A stretch of 64,000 bases of DNA from Corella eumyota (Eukaryota > Chordata > Ascidiacea > Phlebobranchia > Corellidae), in contig OY720099.1 in the NCBI GenBank assembly GCA_963082875.1, positions 17,155,066 to 17,219,065 of the forward strand, written 5' to 3'. The position numbers were made by a program, and so were the translations under genes. The notes under the pieces were generated by a model. The model was not told the DNA's origin. It searched no databases and worked only from the letters and a program-made list of their open reading frames with translations. Numbering within the stretch: position 1 is the stretch's first letter; each line of letters starts with the position of its first letter. Positions 1-13,290 of the stretch are shown here, in pieces.

Positions 1-370
1 TACAGTGGGCTTACACACTTAGACGTTATCAATATAGTGAAGCATAAATTATTTATTTTATTTTATAGATGTTCAACGGATAGCGCTTTAGGTTAACAAA
101 TGTGTATTAAGAAAACAACAAGAAACTGGTAAACAAACAATATTTTATTGGTTTTTTGTTTGAAATTTAAACTGAAACACTAAGTAATTTTTATTACCTC
201 AATTCGGTTCAAAATTTCACGATATAACTCAATATTTTATAAGACAATTTCACTATTTTAATCTGCTATATGTTTATGCTGGAACTATTAAATTAATTTT
301 AACAACATCTTTTTTCAAGAGATCAAAAGTTTACGAAATTTCTGTAAAAACCAATTTTTTATATATACGA
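1..370. other. No gene seen; probable intron
   Basis: AT-rich sequence that would be intronic if the minus-strand exon at 805-902 is real. A short minus-strand stretch near 200-230 reads open up to a possible GTAATA donor, but no acceptor fits the required phase, so I do not call an exon. Confidence 0.4.
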
Positions 371-660
371 CCGGCAGCGTGGTGTAGTGGTAAGAACACT
401 TGCTACACCACCATGAGATCGTGGGTTCAATCTCCACTGCTCTCATGCTGTAGCGCCCTTGAGTAACGCGTTATAAACGGTACAAACTCCTGCTGAGCCA
501 GCACTTAATCAGCAGCATAATTAACGGGCAATTATAGACTCTATAATATCCCAAACTGTGACAGGCAACTCGAGACTGGGGCGGGGTAACAAATGTTACT
601 CTATGTTTAGGTCGTGCATTCGACCTTCCCATATCAGGGATAAAAATACACAAAAAAATG
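371..660 (+). repeat. tRNA-derived SINE, full length
   Basis: The head carries pol III box A (TGGTGTAGTGG) and box B (GGTTCAATC), followed by the family body (about 200 bases) and a tail rich in A. This copy shows the family plan used for all other entries: head starting CCGGCAGCG, middle with CTGCTGAGCCAGCACTTAAT, tail near GATAAAGATATATAC. Open reading frames over it are not genes. Confidence 0.93.
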
Positions 661-804
661 TACACAATAGCAAAACAATTTAAAATATGTGATACTCTAA
701 GCATTTCTATAAACCCAAAAGTATTAAACCCATTTTAAGATTTTATACCTATTTTTATTATACCATGCAAGGCATATAACTATTTACTAAGAAATGAATT
801 TTAC

Positions 805-902
805 CGTAATCTGACACTTCCAGTGCCATTATATCTCGCCGTTCCAGCTTCAATGGCTGAACTAAATCCACCCAAGATATCTGATAATTCAGAAGATGAC
901 AT
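805..902 (-). CDS. Probable first coding exon of an unrecognised gene
   Basis: On the minus strand an ATG at 902 opens 32 codons starting MSSSELSDILGGFSSAIEAG and running without a stop into a GTAAAA donor at 804, leaving phase 2. The composition (Ser, Gly, Ala, Thr) looks protein coding against the AT-rich surroundings. The rest of the gene would lie to the left, past a SINE at 371-660 and outside the window. I do not recognise the protein family. It is divergent from RNF113A, with about 1 kb between the two starts. Confidence 0.45.
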
Positions 903-1953
903 TTTATATCCAAATTTGTCACATTATTTTACCAATAAAAATTTTCTTAAATTTCGATTTGCTTCTAAATTACCGTGTTTTGTAAAAAAACACTAATAAA
1001 TACTTAATAATTTGATTGAAAAATCAATCTAAAAATTATATTAAAGCCTATTTAATTAATTTAAAAGTTTAGTAAAAAATATAAATAAATAATAGAGTGA
1101 ATAGAAAATTAGAAAAATATTTCTTTAAAACTGTAGTCTGCAATCAAGTTAAAACACGCACTACTATAATAAACACATTGACATCTGTGCCAACGCCATT
1201 ACTTGTCCAATTAATAGTCACTACAAGCACTTGTTAAGAGTTATATAAACACAAGCAGACAGGCTCAAACCTGAATTAAAGCAAATCACATAAGGAAGCA
1301 GGAAGTAAGCTAAAACGTGACCAAAGAATTACAACAAAAATCTGTTAATTTTAATGCACTGTAATAACATAGCGCCCACAAAACATACGTAAATATGCAC
1401 ATAACGTTATGACAGGTAGTAACATTCATGAATTGAATTCCTAGATGTTTTTTACTACAAGTTTATGTTTGTTATATGACGTAGAATAGGTACTACGTAA
1501 TCAACAAAAGATAAAATCCCCAAACAAAGGCATGAGGGATTTATTTAATTTCATGCTCCGTTAAACAGTTTCTTGTGTAATAACTGACGTGAATCACGTT
1601 TCTAAGTTGCTTATTCTGCATAGTTACATTTCTAGTAACTCTAGGCTTTATAATCCTGCAAAAACTGTGTTAAAATAGCCTTAAAATATGCTAAAAACTA
1701 TCTCAAAAATAAAATGCGCGAAAAATTCAAATTCGTAAAATCAGCGGAAAGTTTACGATAAAAAATTTGAGAGAATCTTCCTTCTTTTTTCGTTCTCTCG
1801 TTTGCAAAAAATAAACGCACATGTTTTAACTTTTGTTTATATTTATGTGAGCTTTCTTATTTGTTTACAAATACTCGCCCATTTAATAGTAGTATCCTTT
1901 ATTCAATAGTACATTAAATGCTACAAATTAGTGTAAAAATATTCTAAAATACA
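903..1953. other. Divergent intergenic region, possible shared promoter
   Basis: AT-rich DNA between the minus-strand exon at 805-902 and the RNF113A start. No further open frames, repeats or RNA genes were seen. It must hold the RNF113A promoter and, if the left exon is real, the promoter of that gene too. Confidence 0.4.
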
Positions 1954-3529
<1,576 letters not shown>

Positions 3530-4159
3530 AATAATAAAAAAAACAGTAATCTTGTTATAAAACGTAAATACCTAGAAAGAAATGCCAAAAAAATGGTATT
3601 TTTTGGGAAAAATCAACTCTTTCAGGAGGACTAGTCACAGATTGCCAAAAAAATATCAATTTTTTATATTCAAATATTTTTTTTTTAAATAAATTCTATT
3701 AAAAATAAAAAAGTTGTGTTATTTACTTGACCCTATTTTAGGTATGTATTCTTTCAAGTTAAAACATAACAGTAAAGGTAAAATTGTGTAAAAAATCAAA
3801 TTATTTTGCAGGTTTCTGACAGGCTATTTATTTATTCAACTTCTTAACAAAAAGGCAGTGTTAATAAACGAAAATATGAGTTTTATAATACAAAAAAAAT
3901 AAAAAACCTACATAAACAAAGAACAAAAAAATCATTCATTAAAAAAATGGCAAATAAATGTCCTTTATTATTTTTTTTGATTGTCGGTTTGAGTTAAACA
4001 ACATACTTACATAAATTATAGTATTAAAAAAGGCTTAAAGTAGCTTATATATATATTTACATAAATAAATTTGGCTTAGTTAAATATTGGCACAAAAAAC
4101 TATATTAAAAAACCCCCTAAATAACTTTCAATAGCCCCCAAAAAAACGGTTGATAACTT
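3530..4159. other. Convergent 3' flanks of RNF113A and NCAPG
   Basis: About 630 bases of AT-rich DNA with no open frame of interest. It should contain the 3' UTRs of both neighbours. Nothing else was recognised. Confidence 0.5.
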
Positions 4160-7100
4160 CTATTCTTCTTGGTTATCCAACACTTGGGACAAGTTTTTCC
4201 TTGTTCTCATACTGAAACGGGGTAACTTAGGGGGGGTATTTGGGGGTGAGGGTGGCTTTGAGATGCTACGGGTATGACGAGAGAGATGATTTTTCTTTAA
4301 TATGGGTGAGGCACAGGGGCTGGGTATGTCAACGGGGTCAACTAATGTAGTGTCTTCGCTTTCTAAAGTTACCTCATCTAAAATAATTTAAATTTTATTA
4401 TTTTTTTAATTTAAATTTATTTTTTTAAGTGTTTTTTTTACCTGTGTTAGTATTTTCCACTGTTGTCTGTCTTCTTACTTCGCTGTCCGTCAGTTTTTTT
4501 ACATCCACGGACAAATTTTTCATATCATCCATCAAATTTTTATCTGATTCTTGGCTGGTGTTTGCACTGGTTGTTTCAAGCAATGGTGTGTCTGGTTTGC
4601 TGGTGTTTATTTCTTCTTGCAAGCTCAAAACCTCGCTGTGAAACTTTTTAAGATTTCGAATCGCTTGTTTGTCCTTGACATCCTAAAAAAACAAAAAAAA
4701 ACAAAAAAAAAAAATTTTTAGTCATTTTTTTCACATTTATTTTTTTCACAGATATATTTTTTTTTTAGTATATATCTTTATCCTCGATGTGGGAAAGTCG
4801 AATGTGGACTTAAACATAGAGTAACATTATTTACTTCGACCCAGTCTCAAGTTGCCTGTGGCAGTTTGGGATATTATATAGATCATAATTGCCCGATAAT
4901 TATGCTGCTGATTAAGTGCTTGCTCAGCAGGAGTTTACATTGTTTATTGCGCCTTACTCAAGGGCGCTACAGCATGAGGGCAGTGGGGATTGAATCCATG
5001 ACCTCATGTGTGGTGTAGCAAGTGTTCTTACCACTACACCACGTTGCCGGTTTTTTACATTTTATTCATATTAACTTACCTTCATCATATTTTCACATAG
5101 CACGATTAATCCCTTAATGTTGGTGTTGGAGGAGGGAGTAAGTTTAAGCAGCGGTAAGATTTTACACAAGGTGTTAACATACGGAAAACCTGGGTCAGTT
5201 AGAATTTGATTGGAAATTGAAATTGCAAGATTGTCATGGGCTGAACCTTCTTTCAGCTAAAATTAAATTGTTTTTGTTTAAGTTTATTTCTTATAAAACT
5301 TAAATTTTAGTATGTGTTAAAAGTTTAAAAAAACGTTAAAAATTTTTTTAAAAAGTGTTGCAAAGAAAATATTTTTTTTACATATATCTTTGTTCCCGAA
5401 ATAGTAAGGTCGACTTTACGACCTTAACAAAGAGTAACATGACTTAGCTCGACCCAGTCTTGAGTTGACTTTGGCAGTTTGGGATATTATAGATTATAAT
5501 TGCCCAGTAATTATGCTGCTCATTGAGTGTTGTCTTAGCAGAAGTTCATATCGATTGTAGCACTTTACTTAAAGCCGCTACAGCCTTAGAGCAGTAGGGA
5601 ACGAACCCACGACCTCATGTAGTGTAGAAAGTGTTCTTACCATTATACCGCGCTGCCAGTAGGTAGCAATAGATTACAAAATTAAACATATTAAAAAACA
5701 AAAAGATAGTTTAAATTTTCTAATACTATAAAAACTACCAACCCAATTTATATCCCTCTTGCAAACATCTTTGACATTGGCTTTTATAATCGAAGTGGGG
5801 TGGGTTAATATGACCATTGTTTCAGCAACCTTGCTTATATTAACTGAGGCATATGGGGAATTGATTGGGGCATTAAACAACACTCTTAAAGTAGGTAGAA
5901 AGGCTTCTTCCATACACTGATGGGCATTTCTAAGTAAAACAAATTAAATAAAATCTAGTGTATTTCTGCTAAAAAAATATACTTTGTAGTTAAGATACTT
6001 TTTGTTTTAACGCCCAGGAGTCCTAAGTTTGAATCCCGGCACAGCATTTTTTTTTTTTGTAAACATTTATATAATTGTGCACCTTGACAGGTTGGGAAAA
6101 ATATCCAGGAATCCATATATGGTATCCACAATTTTTTGGTCATCTTTGGTGACAGGATTGAACCATAATAAAATTAATCTTGATACAGCAAGAGAAGATA
6201 GGATTTGATGCGAAATTAAAACTCGGGTTAACAAACAAGTTGCAGCCTCCCTTACTTCTAAGTTCTAGTAAAAAATAATTTTTTAGGGGTTAGAAATTTT
6301 TTTTTTTTTTTTTATAAATTTTGAAAATTCAAACCTTGTCGTTTAACATCTCAATAAACTTCCCAATTACAACAACTTTCACTCCCTCCTCATCAAACTC
6401 CTCCACTTCCTGCTCCTCCTCCTCTTCTTGACCCTCTTGTTCCCCCTAAAAGGATCAACAAATATTAAAAGATAAAATTACAAAATGTGATAAAAAATGA
6501 AAATGTTTTTATTTACCTCTTCTGACGTTTTCGATTGTTTTCTTATTTTTTGAGTGTTGTCCATTAACTTCTTGATCCCAAATAATCTTATTAGATCATT
6601 CACTAAATTGATGGCCCATACTCTCACATTATAAGTATCTACCTGTGCAACCTAAAAAAACAATATCAAAATAAAAATTTTGATGGGTAAAGTAATAAAT
6701 TTAGTTTATACATTTAACAGAGTATTAAAATTGGCTAAAAGGCTGTGATGTTATCCTAACCAGATTGAGGATAAATAAATATAAAAAAATAGGTTCGGGG
6801 CCAAGTAAATATCTTTTTTTATATTTTTGTTTATCCTCAATGTGGGAACGTCAACTTCACGATCAAAACATAGAGTAACATCCATTACTCTGACCCAATC
6901 TTGAGTTGTCTTTGGCAGTTTGGGATATAATATTTATAATTTCACGATAATTATGCTGCTGATTAAGTGTTAGCTCAGCAGAAGTGTTTGTATCATTTAT
7001 AGCACTTTACTTAAATGTGCTACAGCATGGGAGTTTTAGGGATTGAACCCTAGACCTCATGTAGTAAAGCCTAGTGTTCTGACCACTACACCACACTGCT

Positions 7101-10100
7101 AATAAATTAATGTTACTTTTACATAACACATGATTTGGACACCCTACCTGCATAAGTAAAGGGAAATGCTGAGATGCCAGATGTCTTGAAAATAAACAAC
7201 AAGTTCCCAAACACTTCACTGCTTCTTCCCTCACGATATTTGAACTATTTAACACAGATGGTATAACTAAGGTTTCGAGAAACTGTAGCAAGGTGGGATG
7301 AACCCCGGTGGCTCGGGACCTTTTTAGGGGGTTTAAGTCGCAACGGGAGGTGAATAAAGAGCCGAGGAGTTCAGTGAAGATTTGAAGACATTTAACTAAC
7401 GTCCCAATGTCGTTCTAGAACAAAAAATTTTGGGGTGGATTTTTTTCGAAATATTGTAAGAAAAATTTTTAAAATCTTTTTAAATTATTCAAAAAAATAA
7501 AATTCAAAATAAAGATTTTATTAATTTATTCTACTTTTTCTGGTATTGGAGAATTGGTGTCCAAAATTAAAGCAGGTTTAGGTTTCAGTTTTTCCTCCAA
7601 AACAGCAATTTGATTCGTCATATCATCAACATTGGTTTGTATTTCACTTGCTTTCTGAAAGTTTTTTGCAGAAACTGCTGACTCTATTTCCTCTTTTGCC
7701 TCATTAATATTAACACTAATCTTTGCAATCTGTCAAAAGAATTTTAAATCAAAAAAATGAGTTAATAAAAAAACTAAAAAACTAAATGTTATTGAAAAAC
7801 TACTAATGTTATTGAAAAACTAACTACTAATGTTATTGAAAAACTAAGAAAGGAAAATGAGTTTAAAAAAAAATTAAAAGTTAAATTTTTAAGAAAATAT
7901 ATAAATAACTGAAACCTTAACAAGACTAACCTGGAGTTTAATATCTTGTGTTTCTTGCTCCGATATTTCAATCAGTTCTTGGGATGCGGGAGTACTTGGA
8001 CATTCACGAGCGGATGAAATCACTCTTGCTATCAACTCTATTCTTCCTATCTCATCTCTGTTAAATATTATGAAAACAAGTAAAAAAATAATCTTTTTAA
8101 GTAAAATTCGGCAAATTTTTGATAAAAATTCCATTTACAGGCTTACAGCTTTGCCTTATGTTTTTTTTTTTTGTATATCTTTATCCTCGATGTGGGAAAG
8201 TCGAATGCGCGACTTAAACATAGAGTAACATCAGTTACTCCGACCCAGTCTCAAGTTGCCTGTGGCAGTTTGGGATATTATAGATTATAATTGCCCGATA
8301 ATTATGCTGCTGATTAAGTGCTGGCTTAACAGGAGTTCGTACCGTTTATAGCGACTTACTCGAGAGCGCTACAGCATGAGGTCAGTTGGGATTGAACCCA
8401 CGACCTCATGTGTGGTGTAGCAAGTGTTCTTACCACTACACCACGCTGCCAGTTTGATCTATCTGCCTTTAATAATTTCATTATGATGTTTTTACCTTGC
8501 TAATGCTGGAGTTCCAGTATGTAGATTGATAAGAAACTTTGCAAGAGGGGAAGTGAGGCAAGCAAAGCAAGTTACATCGATTGAGATAAGTGAGTCATAC
8601 AACACGTCTATCATTTTCTTACGACCTTAAAATTTTGACAAGAAAAAATCACAAAAAGTTAAACGATATATATATTATTAAACAATTACAAAAACATAAG
8701 AAAAAATTTAAGTGCAAATACAACGAACAGGCTACACATTTAAATATAAGTATTTATATAGCAAAATGAACTGTAGTTAATATTTCAAAAAGGCCCAAAA
8801 ACTGTTTAAAAACTTAGTGATAAAAAAATTGATTACCAGCATTATCTGTAAGATCGAGTTTTTCAGCAATTTTAAGAAGTTGTTCGGCAACAAATTCTTT
8901 CTCAATCTTATCATCTTCTTCCTCTTCACTTAATATTCCATCATTTTCCGAGCGTTTCTCAATAAAAGGGGCCAAATACCTAAACACAAAAAAAGGGTTA
9001 AATGGTTGGGTGAGTTTAAAAAGGGAATTTTTAAGGAGATTGGTTTTGAGAGGGGGATTATATTTGCATAGGGGTAGCAAGAAAAAAAATTGGGAAATTT
9101 TTTTAAATATTTTTAGGTGGAGATAGTCGAGGTACTTTCCCTAATGCTAACTTATCCCATGGGTACTTACCCTGTTGGTAACTTGCCCATTGGTACTTTT
9201 TTAGAGGTAATTGCACTACATTAACCGGCAGCGTGGTGTAGTGGTAAGAACACTTGTTACACCACACATGTGGTCGTGGGTTCAATTCCCACTGCCCTCA
9301 TGCTGTAGCGCCCTTGAATAAGGCGCTATAAACGGTATGCACTCCTGCAGAGCCAGCACTTAATCAGCAGTATAGTTATCGGGCAATTATATTCTATAAT
9401 ATCCCAAACTGCCACAGGCAACTCGAGACTAGGTCGGAGTAACTGATGCTACTCTATGTTTAAGTCGCGCATTCGACTTTCCCACATCGAGGACAAAGAT
9501 ATATACAAAAAAAAACATCTTTATACATCACATAATTAATTTTTGAATATTAAATTGGACATACTGTAGAAAATATTTCTCCAAATACTCAGCAAACACC
9601 AAGCCATTCGGAATATTGTCCTCCAAATACTTATTTCCCTCAATACCCTTGGATAACATATGCTCAAACAAGTATAACCAGTACATTACTGATTCGGGGG
9701 TCAATTTCTCATAATCCATAACATTTCTAAAAAGTCAAAAATATTTGAAAATTATGTAAAACTAAAGAAAAAAAACGAAATAAATTAAGTTGCTATAGGA
9801 GTTTATTGTTTTAAGTCATATATTAGCGATATTTTTAAACTCAAAAATTAATAAAGTTGGTGTCACTGAACACAAAAATGATTTTAACTTTAAATAATTT
9901 CACCTACTTTTTAAGTTATACAATTTAAAAAAAAATTAAAATTATTAAAAAAAAAGAAAAGGGAAGCCCTGTTTGTGATGATGTAGAAAGTACAAGCTTC
10001 TATACCTTCACTACGCTACTTGGTACTTTCTACGTCACACAAAAAAATATGGTAACCTGTTTTTTTTATGGAAATCATTTTTCAGTATTTTTTTAAATTA

Positions 10101-13100
10101 AATTGTAAGTACCACAGACATTTTTTAAAGATTCTAAAGCCATTTTGTGATTCATTGTCAATCATACTAACGTGCTATATACATCACTTACAAAATTGCA
10201 AAACTCTGTAATATAACACTTTAAGCAAGTTAAAGAATAAAAAAAAAGATTGCTCTTAGAATGTATTTTGCCATAAAAAAGTACTTACTTGTCATTTAAA
10301 ATTACTGCAAATCCTTCTTGTAAATCATTTAACGACGAACATTCAAACATTGCTTTGAGAGCCATCACAGAAGTTTCGTATTCTCCAACTACATCTAATT
10401 TCTTTAGCAAATCCAATACATTTTGCTGGTAATAAAATAGTATAAGTTAATAGAGTTTACACTGTATTTTAAAACCAAACCAGTCATTATTATCAACAAA
10501 TGGTTAGAAATCAGGCAATATTAATACGTCAATTCATAACAACTAAAAAAGAAACAAAAATTACTTTATAATATTTATATACAAAAAAAAAACTATTTTA
10601 CATTAAAAAAATATTATTAAAATTGCAACTTTTTAACATAGTTAAATAAATTTTGTATATTTACGTTGTATGTGATGAGCCAAGCTTGGAATAATTCAGT
10701 TTTAACAATTTCTCTCACTGCTTCAGAATGGTCTAATAAACCTTGTTTAATAAGGTTCAATCTTTGTTGCATTTGTAAAACCTTGAAGCTAACTTTCTGT
10801 GCAATTGTCTAAAAAATAAAAAACTTAAATAAAAATTAGATTTCATGTAAAAAATCAGAGTTGTAACTAAATGTGACCATGGGTCTCCAATTGAAAAAAA
10901 GTCCAATTAGAAAGAGCAAAGGTGAGGGTTTAATTGTAAAAATTTACCAAACTTTTTATTAAATTCTAATTTTTATATATTCACCTGATAAGCAACTTTG
11001 CGAACTGACTCAGCTACATCTTTGGTACAATCCAGAACCTCGGGTAAGGTTAACTTAGTTAGAGTTATAGTTGAAAGTACAGCTGCCCTTACAGTACTAC
11101 AATCATCCGCTGCCATATGAAACATATAAGCTAAAAAATAAAAAAGATTTTAATTAAAATGTAAATTATATAATATTTTGAAAACACAATAATAAATTTT
11201 TATTTTGAAAACACAATTTTTTTAAATTGATTTGCTTATGGCTAGTACAGTTTAAAATAGATGGTTATTAAGATATTTAAATTTTTAAAAATAAAAAATA
11301 TTTTAATGTTCACCTTTAATAACAGGGCAGTCCTTAACAGTTGGTTGTTGTAACCTGTTCAAAGCCTTTGCAGCTTGACATCTAACAAATGAAACCTTGT
11401 CATGAAGCCTATCTAGCATAGCATGTGTGATTCTAAAAATATTGAAAAAAAAGTTTTTTTGTTTTTATAAATTTAATTTTTTTTGGGTGTGAGTTATTTG
11501 TAAAACATTAGGATTTAAATAAGGGGGCTAATTTTACCGTGTTTTTGTATGGAAGACATTGTAACCCTTTTAGACCCACATACATAACCTAATTGGGGCA
11601 TTACACAACCGTTATTTTTTGGGGGTGAGAGCTATTTCTAAAATATTAGGATTTAAATTGGGGGCTTATTTTAAACTGTTTTTGTATGTAATGCATTGTA
11701 ACCCTTTTAGACCCACATACATAACCTAATTGGGGCCTTACACAAGCAGTAAAATAAAGATTGAACCTACACATCCATCATGTCTTCATCTAATTCTGCT
11801 TCCCTTGGAACAGCACTTAACATAAGTTGAACAAGGTGGCATATTCTAAACCTCACTGTTTTGTTACTGTGGCAGTAATGCTAAAAATGTAGAAGTACTA
11901 AAATTTTTTATGGTTTTTTGTATATATCGTTATCCTCGATATAGGAAATTCGAATGCGCGACTTAAACATAGAGTAACATCAGTTACTCCGACCCCTTCT
12001 CGAGTTGCCTGTGGCAGTTTGGAATATTATAGATTATAATTGCCAAGGAATTATGCTGGTGATTAAGTGCTGGCTCAACAGGAGTTTATACCGTTTATAC
12101 CGCCTTACTCAAGGGCGCTATAGCATAAGATCAGTGGGGATTGAACCCACAACCTCATGGTGGTGTAGCAAGTGTTCTGACCACTACACCACGCTGCCGG
12201 TTAAAATGTTAACAACATGTTTAAAGAATAGTATTTAAAAAAAAAGCATTAAGGTGTAATTTTATATACATATACTTCAGATTAAATAAAAAATTTTAAA
12301 AATTATAAGTATACTTAATACCAAGACCCTTATAAAATTAACAAAAAAATTACCTGAGGTTTGGTGGTCTCATACAGGACTCGACTGTAAAGATTAAGAT
12401 TTTCGTCTTCCTCGATCTCTTCTTCCTCTTCTTCAATGAGGACATTTGGAAAAAGACTTAAAAATCTAAAAAAAATATTAATCAAGTTAAAAAAATAAAA
12501 AACAGTTTTAAATTTGTAAGTAGCAGGTTATAAGAAACCTTACTTGGCTATAAACAGCATACATCGTTCAACACCATATTCTCTGCTAGCGTTTTGTAAA
12601 ATACATTGAATTAAATACCAGAGTTCGTCGTAAAACTCTTCTGTATTTTCGTTCTTTTCACACTATATATGCATATTTAAATTGTTTATTAAAAGTATTA
12701 ATCTATTAGATTTATTGTTGTCTTTTTTACATGCTGGCCAGCGGTTAAATAATTTAAATCATAGGTTTAAAATTAAACACCGGCAGCGTGGTGTAGTGGT
12801 AAGAACACTTGCCACACCACACATGGGGTCGTGGGTTCAATCCCCACTGACCTCATGTTGTAGCGCCCTCGGCTCTTGCCACACCACACATGGGGTTGTG
12901 GGTTCAATCCCCACTGACCTCATGCTGTAGCGCTCTTGAGTAAGGCGCTATAAACGGTATAAACTCCTGCTGAGCCAGCACTTAATTAGCAGCATAATTA
13001 TCGGACAATTATAATCTATAATATCCCAAACTGCCACAGGCAACTTGAAACTGGGTCAGAGTAAGTGATGTTATTCTATGTTTAAGTCGCACATTCGACC

Positions 13101-13290
13101 TTCCCACATCGAGCATAAAAAAAAAACTTTACCGACTAAAAAAAATTAAACATTATATTGAAATTAACATTTAGCTAAATTGGCTTACCTCTTCGTAAAA
13201 CTTTTTTAAAGACTCGGAAAGTTTCGTTAAGTTATGTCTTCTCTCTTGACATTTAACAAAATATTCTTTTAATTTTGTTTTAATAGACAT
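4160..13290 (-). CDS. NCAPG: NCAPG, condensin I non-SMC HEAT subunit G
   Basis: Twenty-one exons in minus order: 13290-13189, 12662-12544, 12465-12354, 11880-11771, 11432-11314, 11130-10985, 10808-10665, 10425-10289, 9726-9565, 8979-8837, 8625-8496, 8057-7931, 7729-7535, 7414-7148, 6651-6517, 6445-6335, 6264-6083, 5929 to about 5743, 5256-5080, 4682-4442, 4377-4160. The product is about 1,087 residues (human 1,015). Diagnostic stretches are KLTPESVMYW, EEAFLPTLRVLFNAPINSP, RLILLWFNPVTKDD and HDNLAISISNQIL. CAP-G is a HEAT-repeat subunit that binds the kleisin CAP-H and DNA during mitotic chromosome compaction. The last exon is Ser/Pro rich with SPP and TPPK sites that look like Cdk targets. 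The exon 18/19 junction is ambiguous: TGG/GTTGGT with TTTTAG, or a GTAGTT donor with a later acceptor. Seven SINEs sit in its introns. Confidence 0.95.
4771..5051 (-). repeat. tRNA-derived SINE in NCAPG intron 19
   Basis: Near full-length copy with the head at the right end (TACACCACGTTGCCGG) and the tail at the left. It is in the same orientation as NCAPG. Confidence 0.92.
5382..5659 (-). repeat. tRNA-derived SINE, diverged, in NCAPG intron 18
   Basis: Recognisable head at the right (CATTATACCGCGCTGCCAG) and body with many substitutions, so older than its neighbours. Same orientation as NCAPG. Confidence 0.88.
6822..7101 (-). repeat. tRNA-derived SINE in NCAPG intron 14
   Basis: Diverged full-length copy running from the TTTATCCTCAATGTGGGAAC tail to the CACTACACCACACTGC head. 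Same orientation as NCAPG. Confidence 0.88.
7781..7846. repeat. Short tandem repeat, about 24-bp unit, three copies
   Basis: Three near-perfect copies of ACTAATGTTATTGAAAAACT with short spacers in NCAPG intron 12. Small intronic expansion with no sign of function. Confidence 0.8.
8173..8453 (-). repeat. tRNA-derived SINE in NCAPG intron 11
   Basis: Full-length, well conserved copy. Tail at the left (TATCTTTATCCTCGATGTGG), head at the right (CACTACACCACGCTGCCAG). Confidence 0.93.
9225..9514 (+). repeat. tRNA-derived SINE in NCAPG intron 9
   Basis: Full-length copy, head at the left (CCGGCAGCGTGGTGTAGTGG) and A-rich tail at the right. Antisense to NCAPG. Confidence 0.93.
9977..10037. repeat. 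Imperfect inverted repeat in NCAPG intron 8
   Basis: Arms TGATGTAGAAAGTACAAG and TTGGTACTTTCTACGTCA flank a loop of about 24 bases. It is either a tiny foldback remnant or a chance palindrome in an otherwise plain intron. Confidence 0.65.
11482..11755. repeat. Tandem duplication of about 140 bp in NCAPG intron 4
   Basis: Two adjacent copies share ATTAGGATTTAAAT, GTAACCCTTTTAGACCCACA and ATACATAACCTAATTGGGGC. Both stop just short of exon 4. No coding potential. Confidence 0.85.
11920..12200 (-). repeat. tRNA-derived SINE in NCAPG intron 3
   Basis: Full-length copy with tail at the left (TATCGTTATCCTCGATATAG) and head at the right (CACCACGCTGCCGGTT). Same orientation as NCAPG. Confidence 0.92.
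12780..13127 (+). repeat. tRNA-derived SINE with a tandemly duplicated head
   Basis: After a normal head, the stretch from CTTGCCACACCACACATGGG to CTGTAGCGC occurs twice in a row (about 65 bp each), so box B is doubled. The rest of the body and tail are normal. It lies in NCAPG intron 1, antisense to the gene. Confidence 0.92.

Noticed and set aside
195-235. Possible second exon (ELYREILNRIE) of the gene starting at 902
   Set aside because: A donor exists (GTAATA), but no AG acceptor gives the needed phase without a stop.
371-660. Functional tRNA genes in the SINE heads
   Set aside because: The same head recurs at many places, always fused to the same body and A-rich tail, and box A overlaps a palindrome instead of a D arm.
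5985-6050. tRNA gene candidate with box-B-like GTTTGAATCCCGGCAC
   Set aside because: No matching box A, acceptor stem or cloverleaf could be drawn; at most a remnant of an old tRNA-derived repeat in an NCAPG intron.
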